From: Tsukamurella sp. 1534
Lineage (GTDB): Bacteria; Actinomycetota; Actinomycetes; Mycobacteriales; Mycobacteriaceae
Direction of reading: 5' to 3'
NCBI RefSeq assembly: GCF_000312385.1
Contig: NZ_HE997627.1
Location: forward strand, 315,911-379,910
DNA length: 64,000 nucleotides
Under the pieces are notes generated by a model. It worked only from the letters and a program-made list of their open reading frames with translations, did no database searches and was not told the origin of the DNA. The position numbers and the translations under genes were made by a program. How positions within the stretch are numbered: position 1 is the stretch's first letter; every line of letters starts with the position of its first letter. This document shows positions 12,764 to 22,772 of the stretch, in pieces.

Positions 12764-13525
12764 ATGACCGACGAATCCTTCGAGATCGAGACCGCCGGGC
12801 TCCCCGAGATCGACCTCGCCGACTTCTCCATCGGCGACGAGGAGGCCGTGCGCTCGCTCCGCGGCGCCGACACCGCCCCGCGCTTCGACGGCGACAGCTC
12901 TCAGCTGCCGAACTCGGTCTGCTACGCGCTGCAGGAGCTGATCGCCGCCCCGCACGTCTCGTCGCGATCGAAGAACTGGGCCGTGATCGAGGCCGAGGAG
13001 ACGCTGCTCCGCAGCCGCCTGTCCGAGCTGAACCTGCTGCTGGAGATCAACCGGGAGACCAAGCACGCCTTCACCCGGCAGGTCGGCGAGAACGATCCGC
13101 GGCAGCGCAACCTGCTGCGCGCGCAGAGCCTCTCCCTCGCGGCGTCGGTACTCGCGCTGTTCCTGCGGCTGAAGTACCTGTCGAGCCCGGATGAGACGGC
13201 CGTGGTGGAACGCCAGGAGATGATCGACCACCTGCTCTCCTTCCGGCCCGCTCGCGACACCGACGAGGCGGGCTTCGTGAAGAAGGCCGACGCCGCGATC
13301 AACCAGCTGGAGACGCGGCGCCTGATCCGGCGGGTGGGCACCGGCGAGCGGTACGCCGTGCACTCGGTGATCGCCTCCCTGCTCACCCCCGAGCAGGTGG
13401 ACCTGTACACCGCCGCGTACCGGGACCTGGCCAACGCGGACCACGATCTGGGCGAGGCCGCCGCCACCGTCGAGACGGACGCCGCGGACGACGAGCCCGT
13501 GGACACCGAGGAGGGCGACGCGTGA
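12764..13525 (+). CDS. jetB: JetB/MksE-like subunit (DUF4194)
   Basis: A 253-residue DUF4194 protein, the KITE (winged-helix dimer) subunit of MksBEF/Wadjet complexes. It begins with an acidic segment, and the KITE-like part includes LLLEINRETKHAFTRQVGEND and LRLKYLSS. It starts with ATG one base after the jetA stop and overlaps jetC by four bases (GTGA), so the three proteins are coupled at translation. KITE dimers bind the kleisin and gate the ring. Confidence 0.9.
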   Translation: MTDESFEIETAGLPEIDLADFSIGDEEAVRSLRGADTAPRFDGDSSQLPNSVCYALQELIAAPHVSSRSKNWAVIEAEETLLRSRLSELNLLLEINRETKHAFTRQVGENDPRQRNLLRAQSLSLAASVLALFLRLKYLSSPDETAVVERQEMIDHLLSFRPARDTDEAGFVKKADAAINQLETRRLIRRVGTGERYAVHSVIASLLTPEQVDLYTAAYRDLANADHDLGEAAATVETDAADDEPVDTEEGDA

Positions 13526-16500
13526 CGCGCAAGCACCTGGGCCAGTACCGACTGACCCGCCTGCAGGTGGTCAACTGGGGCACCTTCGACGGCTACAAGG
13601 ACTTCCCCATCGACGAGCGGGGCGTGATACTCACCGGCCCTTCGGGTTCCGGCAAGTCGTCACTGATGGACGCGCACTCGGTGGTGCTGCTGCCGACCTA
13701 CGATCAGTCGTTCAACGCGTCGGCGGACATGTCCGCGAAGGGCGCGAAGCGGGCGGCCCGGTCGATGGCGGACTACGTGCGCGGCGCCTGGTCGGTCAAC
13801 GACGACGAGCACCAGCAGTCCAAAGTGCAGTACCTGCGCGGCGATTCGGCGACGTGGTCCGCGGTCGCCGCGACCTACGACAACGGCGCCGGGAACGTCA
13901 CCACCGCCGTCGCCGTGAAGTGGTTCCCGGGCTCGGGCACCGACGGCAGTTCGCTGAAGTCCTGGTACCAGCTGCACTCGGGCCCGTTCGACCTGCTCGA
14001 CCTGCAGGCCTGGGCCACAGCGGGATTCGACACCCGCGGCTGGCGGTCGCGGAACCCGGGCGTGGAGTCCTTCGACACCCAGGCCGCCTACCAGGAGGCG
14101 CTGCGCCGCCGCGTGGGCATCGGCACCTCCAGCGCCGCGCTCGCCCTGCTGGGCAAGGCGAAGGCCATGAAGAACGTCGGCGACCTCGACGCGTTCATCC
14201 GCACCTACATGCTGGACCGGCCGCAGACCTACGCCCGCGCCGAGCGACTGGTGGAGAACTTCACCCAGCTCGACGAGGCGTACCGGGCCGCGGCGCGCGC
14301 GGAGGCGCAGGAGAAGGTTCTGCGGCCGATGCCGGAGGCCTACGAGAAGTACCGCACCGCCACCGTCGGGACCACCCGCGCCGCGGACCTGCTGGGCGTG
14401 CCCGTGCGGTCGTACCTCCGCGGCCACCGCCTGCGGCTGCTGCAGGAGCAGATGGACAGGATCGAGGGCGAGCGCGCGGGCATGGACGCGCAGATCGCCC
14501 GATGGGAGGACAGGGCCGAGGAGCGCAAACAGCGCTACAACGAACTGCTGCACCGGCTCCGCCAGGAGCAGGGCGAGGTGGGCGTGCTGGAGGCGGAGCT
14601 GCAGTCCCGCGAGCTGCAGACCCAGGCCCGCCAGCGGGCCTACGAGCGGTTCGCGGCCGCGGTGGAGAAGCTGGGTGAACGCGCGCCGGAATCGGCCGAG
14701 GAGTTCGCCGCGCTGCGCGAGCAGGTGCCCGGCATCCGGGACCGGGCCACCGAGGCCGCCGAAGCGCTCGCCGGCCGTGTGCACGGCGCCTACACCGACG
14801 AGTCCGACGCCCGGCGCGCCGTCGAGGCGATCGACGACGAGCTGTCCGTCCTGGACCGGCGCGCGTCGCTGCTGCCGCCCGCGCTGCTCGACCAGCGCGA
14901 CGTGATCGCGCGTGCCACCGGCATCCCCGCCGACGAGTTGCCGTACGCCGCGGAGCTCATCGACGTGCGGCCGGCGGAACAGGACAGGTGGGCGGGCGCC
15001 GCCGAACGCGTGCTGCGCCCGCTCGCCACCACCCTCCTGGTGCCGGCTCGGCACCAGCGCGCGGTGGCCGATCACGTCAACGCGAACCGGGTGCAGGGCG
15101 TCCTCACGTACCAGGTGGTCGACGGTTCCGGCGGCCCGGCCGCGGAACCCGGGACGCTCGCCGCCAAGCTCACGGTGGACGATGCGACCGAGGCGGGACG
15201 CTGGCTCGTCGGGGCCGTCGCGCGGGCCGCACGGCACGCCTGTGTGGACTCCCCCGCCGAGTTGGAGGAGCACGAGCAGGCCGTGACGCCGGAAGGGCTG
15301 GTGAAGAACGCCGGCGGCCGATTCCGCAAGGACGACCGGCGGTCCGTCTCCGACCGCTCGCAGTGGGTGCTCGGCACCAACACCGGCAGCAAGCGCGAGG
15401 CTCTGCAGCGCCGCCGCGACGAGCTGGCGGCGGTGCACGCCAAGGCATCCGAGGCCTCCGCCACGCTGCGCGACGAGCTCGCCGAGTTCAAGGCCGTCGC
15501 GGACGGCGCGACCGGGGTTCTCGGATACGCCTCCTGGGCCGAGCTGGATCACTGGGCCGCCCGCGCGGAAGCCGAGGAGCTCGCGGACCGGATCGCCGAT
15601 GCGCGTTCCGGCAACGCGGACCTCAGCGAGCTGGAGATGCAGGCGGACAACGCGTACGGCGAGTTGGCCGAGTCGCAGACCCGGATCGGCGCGCTCACCG
15701 AGACCATGAACCGTGCGGGCACGGAGTTCGACGATCTGCTCGCGGAGTTCGAGCGGATCGAGGGTGAGAGCACGCCGACGCTCACCGACGAGGACCGCGA
15801 GTTCCTCGACACGGCCCTCTGGCACCTGCTCACCGACGGCGACCGCCGCCTCACCCTGGACACCTACGGCGAGGTGCGTGCGGATCTACGGGCCGAACTG
15901 GAGCGGCAGCAGGCCGCGGCGACGGCCGAGCGGGATGCGGCGGAGTCGCGGATCGTGCGGTGCGCGGAGCAGTTCCTGCGGGAGTGGCCGGATTCGTCGA
16001 CCGAGCTGTCGGCCGACGTCGCGTCGGCGACCGACTTCGTCGCGGTGCACGAGAACCTCGTGGCGCACGGGCTCGCGGCGGCCACCGAGAAGTTCCGCCG
16101 GCTCATCACCACCGACGTCAGCCATTCGGTGTCGAACCTGTTCAAGGAGGTCGACGACACCCATCGCGCGATCACCCGGGGCATCGCGGACGTCAACGCC
16201 GGCCTGCGCCGGGTCGAGTTCAACGAGGGCACCTACCTGCAGATCGCCTACGCCGCCCGGCCCACCCCCGAGGCCACCGAGTTCGCCAAGCTGGTCGACG
16301 AGATGGTGCGGGATGCGCCCGCCGCCAAGCGGGCGGAGCCCGAGGCGATGGCCGCGCAGTTCAAGCGCATCCGCGGACTGGTGCTGCGGCTCACGGGCGA
16401 CGATCCCGATTCGCGCCGCTGGACCGAGAACGTGCTCGACGTGCGGACCGGCTACTCGTTCTACGGGCGGGAGAACGCGGTGGGCGCCGCACCGGACGCG

Positions 16501-16875
16501 CCCGCGGTGGTGACGTACCGCAACACCGCCACGAACTCCGGTGGCGAGCAGGAGAAGCTGGTGGCGTTCTGCCTCGCCGCGGCGCTGAGCTTCGCGCTCG
16601 GCAGCCACGGTGTCGACGGCTCCAACGAGCCCGCCTTCGCTCCGCTCATGCTCGACGAGGCCTTCAGCAAGTCCGACGAGCGCTTCTCGGCCCAGTCGCT
16701 GCGGGCGTTCGAGCAGTTCGGGTTCCAGCTCCTCATCGCGGCCCCGATCCGCATGGTGGGCATCGTGGAGCCGTTCATCGGGCAGGTCATCCTGGTGGAC
16801 AAGCAGGTCGGGTCCGACGGGGCGCGGTCGGACGCCCGGTACGCCACGTTCGGCGAGCTCGCCACGTCGCGCTGA
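13522..16875 (+). CDS. jetC: JetC/MksB-like SMC ATPase
   Basis: A 1117-residue SMC-like ATPase of the MukB/MksB/JetC type. Walker A is GPSGSGKS at residues 39-46. The ABC signature (NSGGEQEKL, Ser near 1006) and Walker B (LMLDEAF, Asp1045-Glu1046) are at the far C-terminus, with two long coiled-coil arms between them and a hinge-like region around 430-600. All ATPase motifs are intact. Start is GTG 13522, overlapping the jetB stop. It would form an ATP-driven DNA-loop-extruding ring with JetA and JetB. A JetD (DUF3322/DUF2220) nuclease gene does not follow. Confidence 0.93.
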   Translation: MTRKHLGQYRLTRLQVVNWGTFDGYKDFPIDERGVILTGPSGSGKSSLMDAHSVVLLPTYDQSFNASADMSAKGAKRAARSMADYVRGAWSVNDDEHQQSKVQYLRGDSATWSAVAATYDNGAGNVTTAVAVKWFPGSGTDGSSLKSWYQLHSGPFDLLDLQAWATAGFDTRGWRSRNPGVESFDTQAAYQEALRRRVGIGTSSAALALLGKAKAMKNVGDLDAFIRTYMLDRPQTYARAERLVENFTQLDEAYRAAARAEAQEKVLRPMPEAYEKYRTATVGTTRAADLLGVPVRSYLRGHRLRLLQEQMDRIEGERAGMDAQIARWEDRAEERKQRYNELLHRLRQEQGEVGVLEAELQSRELQTQARQRAYERFAAAVEKLGERAPESAEEFAALREQVPGIRDRATEAAEALAGRVHGAYTDESDARRAVEAIDDELSVLDRRASLLPPALLDQRDVIARATGIPADELPYAAELIDVRPAEQDRWAGAAERVLRPLATTLLVPARHQRAVADHVNANRVQGVLTYQVVDGSGGPAAEPGTLAAKLTVDDATEAGRWLVGAVARAARHACVDSPAELEEHEQAVTPEGLVKNAGGRFRKDDRRSVSDRSQWVLGTNTGSKREALQRRRDELAAVHAKASEASATLRDELAEFKAVADGATGVLGYASWAELDHWAARAEAEELADRIADARSGNADLSELEMQADNAYGELAESQTRIGALTETMNRAGTEFDDLLAEFERIEGESTPTLTDEDREFLDTALWHLLTDGDRRLTLDTYGEVRADLRAELERQQAAATAERDAAESRIVRCAEQFLREWPDSSTELSADVASATDFVAVHENLVAHGLAAATEKFRRLITTDVSHSVSNLFKEVDDTHRAITRGIADVNAGLRRVEFNEGTYLQIAYAARPTPEATEFAKLVDEMVRDAPAAKRAEPEAMAAQFKRIRGLVLRLTGDDPDSRRWTENVLDVRTGYSFYGRENAVGAAPDAPAVVTYRNTATNSGGEQEKLVAFCLAAALSFALGSHGVDGSNEPAFAPLMLDEAFSKSDERFSAQSLRAFEQFGFQLLIAAPIRMVGIVEPFIGQVILVDKQVGSDGARSDARYATFGELATSR

Positions 16876-17124
16876 CGCTCCGGCCGTCGCGGTGTCCGGT
16901 GCACGGGTTGGGGTATCGCAACGGGCGTCGGCGGGCGATGCCGCGGCGCCGACGCGCCCTCGCTGACCTGGCGGTTCGACGGTGCGCGGCAGGCTCTTCC
17001 CGGTGCCGCGCCGGTCCGCCGGCAATAACGATCGAGTAACGCGGCTAACGGATCCCGGGACGCGGTCCGATCTTCCTCATGTCTGGCATCACTGTGATCG
17101 CCGGGCACGACCGAGGAGGACCCG

Positions 17125-18381
17125 ATGCGAAACGCGAGCCGAGACAATCGAATCCGCAGGGCGCTGCTCGTGCCGGTCGCGCTGGTGCCGCTGATCGGGC
17201 TGCTGCCGTCCGTGGCGTCCGCCGAGCCCGCGGAGCCGAAGCCGTCGCCCGCGACGACGACCACCACGACGCCGCCGCCGACCACCGCGCGGCCCACCAC
17301 CGCACCGACCACGAAACCCGCGCCCACGCAGACGCAGGAACCGACGACGCGGCCGAACACTCCCACCACACAGCCGAAGCCCACGATCACGCTCCCGACG
17401 ACGAAGCCGACGACGTCGACTCCGCAGGGGCCTCCCGGCCGGCTCACCGTGGGTGCGGTGCGGATCGTCGACCCCACCGGCGCCGGCGTCCCGGGAGCGA
17501 CCGCGTACGTGCGCGGGTGCAGCGGCGGCCCCGGCGCCACCCTCGGCGACGGCGGTGCCACCACGGTGACCGGACCGTGCGTCCAGGCCAAGATCGATCG
17601 GGTCCCCACCAACTGGCGCGTGACCGGGCCCAGCGCCATGACGCGCGTCAGCGATTCGGGGCGCGTCGAGTTCCGGTTCACGATGGAGCGCGGCGGCATC
17701 GTTCCGCCGCCCACCACGACGCCTCCCCCGCCGCACGGCGCCGTCCGGATCGATCTCGCCGCCCGCGATCAGGACGGCCGGGGCGTCGCCTCCGAATACG
17801 CCGTCTCCGAATGCGAGACGGGCCGCCCGCTCGGCGGCGCCCGCACCGACTCAAACGGCAACGGGGGCGGCGCGTTCCCGGGCCGCTGCATCACCGTGGT
17901 CCCCACCGCGTGGCCCGCGTCGTGCGTTCTGCTGGGCCCGCACGCCTACGCCCGGGTGGTCGGGAACGGCGTGAACCACTTGCGGTTCCGGTTCCGCTGC
18001 GGCGTCACCATCCCGCCCGGTGAGGTGGAGACCGAGGGCGCCCTGGTGAAGACCGACCGGCTGACCGGCGCCCCGCTTGGCGGCGCGCGGTTCGCCATCG
18101 CCCGCTGTGAATCGGGCGACGTGGTGCGGTCGGTGACCACCGGCGCCGACGGAATCGCGGCCTTCGCGCTCCCCTCGGGCTGCTACCGGGCCATCGAGAC
18201 AGTGGCGCCCGCCGGGTACATCCGCGACGGCTCCGGCACCGCGTTCCAGGTGCACCTCACGCCGCGGTTCGAGGTGCGGGTCACCAACGTCAAGATCGAC
18301 GCCGGTCCGGTGGTGCGCAACCCCGAAGTGCGCGTTCCGATCTCGTCGATCCCGTCCGGCCCCACCCTGAGGGCGTCGTGA
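17125..18381 (+). CDS. Exported Thr/Pro-rich protein with Cna-B/SpaA-like domains
   Basis: A 418-residue exported protein. The signal peptide (residues 1-33) ends VASAEPAEP. It is followed by a Thr/Pro-rich stalk with PTTRPTT-type repeats (about 40-105) and three modules that resemble prealbumin-like Cna-B/SpaA domains (about 107-190, 207-290 and 303-395). The last is clearest: ALVKTDRLTGAPLGGARFAI, with GYIRDGSGTAFQV near its end. There is no LPXTG motif, hydrophobic tail or basic anchor at the C-terminus. ATG 17125 follows GAGGAGG. It overlaps the sortase-like gene by four bases, so the two are made together. Role as a surface or secreted structural protein is inferred. Confidence 0.72.
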   Translation: MRNASRDNRIRRALLVPVALVPLIGLLPSVASAEPAEPKPSPATTTTTTPPPTTARPTTAPTTKPAPTQTQEPTTRPNTPTTQPKPTITLPTTKPTTSTPQGPPGRLTVGAVRIVDPTGAGVPGATAYVRGCSGGPGATLGDGGATTVTGPCVQAKIDRVPTNWRVTGPSAMTRVSDSGRVEFRFTMERGGIVPPPTTTPPPPHGAVRIDLAARDQDGRGVASEYAVSECETGRPLGGARTDSNGNGGGAFPGRCITVVPTAWPASCVLLGPHAYARVVGNGVNHLRFRFRCGVTIPPGEVETEGALVKTDRLTGAPLGGARFAIARCESGDVVRSVTTGADGIAAFALPSGCYRAIETVAPAGYIRDGSGTAFQVHLTPRFEVRVTNVKIDAGPVVRNPEVRVPISSIPSGPTLRAS

Positions 18382-18968
18382 TCGCCGCCCGACGGTCCGC
18401 CGCGGTCGCCGCCGCGCTGCTGCTCCTGGGCGGGTGCGGCGGCGTGGACGGGACGGCGACGCCGGCACCGTCGAATCCGAGCGCCCAGAGCGACCTGCGC
18501 CCTCCGGTGAGCGCCGTCGCCACCGAGGCGACCACCCCGGTGCGGGTGAGTACCAGCGGGGCGGACGCGCCGGTGGACGCCGTCGCGACGGACGCGCAGG
18601 GGGCGTTGTACCCGCCGCAGGCCGTCGATCGCGTGGGCTGGTGGGTGGATTCGTCCCTCCCCGGATCCGGCAAGGGATCGGTCGTCGTCACGGGGCACGT
18701 CGACGACGCCCGCCAGGGCGACGGTTTCGCCAAGCGCTTCAGCGGCCTGGCGCAGGGCGATGCCGTGACCCTGACCGGCAAGGACGGCGCGGCGGTGCGC
18801 TACCGGGTCACGCGGACGCTCTCCATCGACAAGGGCCGGCTGCCCGTGGACGACCTCAACCGGCTCGACGGCCCCGAGACGCTGATCCTGGTCACCTGCG
18901 GCGGGAAGTTCGTCGGGCCGCCGCTCGGGTACGAGAACAACGATGTCGTCTACGCGGAGCGCGCCTGA
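18378..18968 (+). CDS. Class F sortase-like lipoprotein
   Basis: A 196-residue protein with a lipobox (LLGGC, Cys20), so it is probably lipid-anchored outside the membrane. The C-terminal half matches class F sortases: TGHVDD gives the catalytic His107, and LVTCGGKF gives Cys174. The usual Arg just before the conserved Tyr of the next strand is not there: the sequence reads PPLGYENNDVVYA, and the only Arg nearby is at 195. It starts with GTG overlapping the upstream gene. It may process or anchor the Cna-B protein, or it may be a relative with altered activity. Confidence 0.75.
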   Translation: MIAARRSAAVAAALLLLGGCGGVDGTATPAPSNPSAQSDLRPPVSAVATEATTPVRVSTSGADAPVDAVATDAQGALYPPQAVDRVGWWVDSSLPGSGKGSVVVTGHVDDARQGDGFAKRFSGLAQGDAVTLTGKDGAAVRYRVTRTLSIDKGRLPVDDLNRLDGPETLILVTCGGKFVGPPLGYENNDVVYAERA

Positions 18969-18980
18969 CGGATCGGCGGT

Positions 18981-18986
18981 TAGGGT
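18981..18986 (+). promoter_or_regulatory. -10 box of the SDR gene (leaderless)
   Basis: TAGGGT is followed by CGAGCC and then the ATG at 18993, putting the predicted transcription start on the first base of the start codon. Confidence 0.45.
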
Positions 18987-18992
18987 CGAGCC

Positions 18993-19787
18993 ATGCGCAT
19001 CGATCTCACCGGCCGTACCGCTCTCGTCACCGGATCCACGCAGGGGATCGGGCTCGCCATCGCCGTCGGGCTGGCGCGCGCAGGCGCCCGGGTCGGGATC
19101 AACGGCAGGTCCGCCGACCGGGTCGACGCCGCGATCGCCGCCGTACGCGAACGGGTTCCACAGGCCGAAGCGGTTCCCGTGGTCGCCGATGTCACGGTCG
19201 AGGTGGAGGCCGAGCACGCGATCTCCGAGCTCGGCCGCGTGGACGTGCTGGTGAACAACCTCGGCGTGTTCGGGGCGGAGGATCCGCTGGAGATCACCGA
19301 CGACGAGTGGCGGCGATACTTCGAGGTGAACGTGCTCGCCGCGGTGCGCCTCACCCGCCTGGTGCTGCCCGCGATGACGGACCAGGGCTGGGGCCGGATC
19401 CTCAACGTGGCCAGCGATTCCGCGATCGTCATCCCCGCGGAGATGATCCACTACGGGGTCTCGAAGACGGCCCTGCTCGGCGTCTCGCGCGGCTTCGCGA
19501 AGGCCGCGGCAGGCACCGGCGTCACGGTGAACTCGGTGATCGCGGGCCCCACGCACACCGGCGGCGTCGAGGACTTCGTGTACCAGCTGGTGGACCGCGA
19601 CCTGCCGTGGGAGGAGGCGCAGCGCGAATTCATGCGCCGGCACCGGCCGCAGTCGCTGATCCAGCGGCTCATCGAGCCCGAGGAGATCGCCAACATGGTG
19701 GTGTACCTCAGCTCGCCGCTCGCGTCCGCCACCACGGGCGGCGCCGTTCGGGTGGACGGCGGCTACGTGGACTCCATCCTGCCCTGA
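18993..19787 (+). CDS. SDR-family oxidoreductase
   Basis: A 264-residue classical short-chain dehydrogenase. The nucleotide-binding motif TGSTQGIG is at residues 13-20, NNLG near 88-91, and the catalytic Tyr154 and Lys158 in YGVSK, with a Ser at 141 or 143. The C-terminus (ATTGGAVRVDGGYVDSI) is typical. It oxidises or reduces an alcohol or ketone with NAD(P)H; the substrate is unknown. ATG 18993 has no ribosome site but a perfectly spaced -10 box, so the mRNA is probably leaderless. It is convergent with the ABC-F gene. Confidence 0.88.
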   Translation: MRIDLTGRTALVTGSTQGIGLAIAVGLARAGARVGINGRSADRVDAAIAAVRERVPQAEAVPVVADVTVEVEAEHAISELGRVDVLVNNLGVFGAEDPLEITDDEWRRYFEVNVLAAVRLTRLVLPAMTDQGWGRILNVASDSAIVIPAEMIHYGVSKTALLGVSRGFAKAAAGTGVTVNSVIAGPTHTGGVEDFVYQLVDRDLPWEEAQREFMRRHRPQSLIQRLIEPEEIANMVVYLSSPLASATTGGAVRVDGGYVDSILP

Positions 19788-19798
19788 TCCGGGCGGGA

Positions 19799-19803
<5 letters not shown>
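19783..19803. terminator. Bidirectional hairpin between SDR and ABC-F genes
   Basis: CCTGATCC (19783-19790) pairs with GGATCAGG (19796-19803) around a five-base loop and spans both converging stop codons. There is no T-run. Confidence 0.4.
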
Positions 19804-21427
<1,624 letters not shown>

Positions 21428-21438
21428 AACGGTCCAGC

Positions 21439-22650
21439 TTACCGGTCCGACGGTCCGCTTCTCATCTCCGTTTCGCCGGTGGTGACGGGTTTCACCGCCG
21501 GCAGCGGCGCGGGCGTGCGGAGGACCAGCCGCCGGGCGGGATCGCGTTTCGCCTCGTACAGCGCCGCATCGGCCTGGGCCACGGCCTGCGCGAGATCCGA
21601 GGCACGCAGTCGCGGGAGGACGACGGCGCCGACACTGGCGTCGATCGGCGAGCGCACGGCGCGGACGCCGACCAGCCGCTCGAGCAGGGCGACGACCGCG
21701 TGCGCCTCGGGCACCGACTCCCGCACCGCGACCACGACGAACTCGTCGCCGCCCATCCGCGCGACGACGGACCGCGGCAGCCCGGAGCGCAGCAGCGCGC
21801 CGACCCCGACCAACCGTTGATCGCCCGCGAGGTGTCCGTGTGTGTCGTTGAAGAGCTTGAACCCGTCGAGGTCCAGCACCGCCACCGCGGTGGGCCCCTC
21901 CTCGCGCTCGACGACCCCGCGCAGGGTCGACTGCATCCCGAGCCGGTTGTAGAGGCCGGTGAGCGCGTCCCGGTTGCCCTCGGCGACGATCTGCCCGATC
22001 CCGCGCCGGCCGGATTCCACCACGAACTGCACCAGCATCGGCAGGGCGAACACGATCGCGAGCGCCGGCGCGAGGGTCGTGTACAGATCGCCCAGCGAGT
22101 ACCCGTCGAGCGCCATCGTCGCGACCGTCGCCCCGGCGACCGCCACGACGGAGAACACGCAGTGCAGCAGGAGGATCCGCCATCCGAGCAGGAACGCGGT
22201 CATCATCGCGAGCATGCCGAGGTAGGTCGTCCCACTGATCCTGGCGGGGCCCGCCTGGGCGAGGCATCCGGCGAACAGGCACACATCGGCCACCGCCACG
22301 AACCGGATGGCGTCCCGCGCGGCCGGCTTCCGCAGCGCGAGCCACCAGACGCCGAGCACGGCACTGGCACTGGAGGTGGCGACGAACACCGCCATCGCGG
22401 CGGGCGACTGGGGCCGGGCCGACGAGAACAGGACTCCGATGCAGAGCGGGACCATGAGCAGCGCCAGGCCGCCGACGGCGGCGCGCAGGGCCAGTCCGCC
22501 GCCCTGCACCCGCAGCCACGAGGTCGCCGCCGCGTACTCCGCCAGTCCGGCCTCGCGCCAGGCCGGCCGATCCCCGAGCCTGCGGGCGATCGCGCGGAGC
22601 ACGGCCGACACCGTCGGCTTCCGGCGGGCGCCGCCGAGGGCGCGACTCAC
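21439..22650 (-). CDS. Membrane GGDEF-domain protein (third of three)
   Basis: A 403-residue predicted diguanylate cyclase. About six hydrophobic segments cover residues 40-200, followed by a GGDEF domain beginning RDALTGLYNRLGM with an intact active site ARMGGDEF. The I-site RxxD that would sit five residues before GGDEF is absent (LPRSVVARM), so product feedback inhibition is unlikely. The start is uncertain; GTG 22650 (VSRALGG) fits the length of the two paralogues. It should make cyclic di-GMP from two GTP. The membrane half may be a sensor. No EAL or HD-GYP phosphodiesterase is encoded nearby. Confidence 0.83.
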   Translation of the reverse strand: MSRALGGARRKPTVSAVLRAIARRLGDRPAWREAGLAEYAAATSWLRVQGGGLALRAAVGGLALLMVPLCIGVLFSSARPQSPAAMAVFVATSSASAVLGVWWLALRKPAARDAIRFVAVADVCLFAGCLAQAGPARISGTTYLGMLAMMTAFLLGWRILLLHCVFSVVAVAGATVATMALDGYSLGDLYTTLAPALAIVFALPMLVQFVVESGRRGIGQIVAEGNRDALTGLYNRLGMQSTLRGVVEREEGPTAVAVLDLDGFKLFNDTHGHLAGDQRLVGVGALLRSGLPRSVVARMGGDEFVVVAVRESVPEAHAVVALLERLVGVRAVRSPIDASVGAVVLPRLRASDLAQAVAQADAALYEAKRDPARRLVLRTPAPLPAVKPVTTGETEMRSGPSDR

Positions 22651-22723
22651 CTGCCGCCGTCGAATTCGATATTCACGGTCCGGAACCCTACCGGGCGAAA
22701 GTCCCAGCCACGTCGCAACCCAC

Positions 22724-22763
22724 AGTGTGCACTTGCAACCGAATCGTGGTGTGCTACTGCAAC
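22724..22763. repeat. Pair of 15-16-bp direct repeats upstream of the third GGDEF gene
   Basis: AGTGTGCACTTGCAAC (22724-22739) and GGTGTGCTACTGCAAC (22748-22763) lie 24 bases apart in the 122-base gap between GGDEF genes two and three. They differ at a few positions and could be protein sites for an internal promoter. Confidence 0.35.
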
Positions 22764-22772
22764 AGTCGCGAC

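Noticed and set aside
13660-15825. A 721-codon open frame antisense to jetC
   Set aside because: Shadow of the SMC gene; no domain or start signal.
16876-17124. A remnant of jetD after jetC
   Set aside because: No frame in these 249 bases resembles a DUF3322/DUF2220 protein, and the space is too short.
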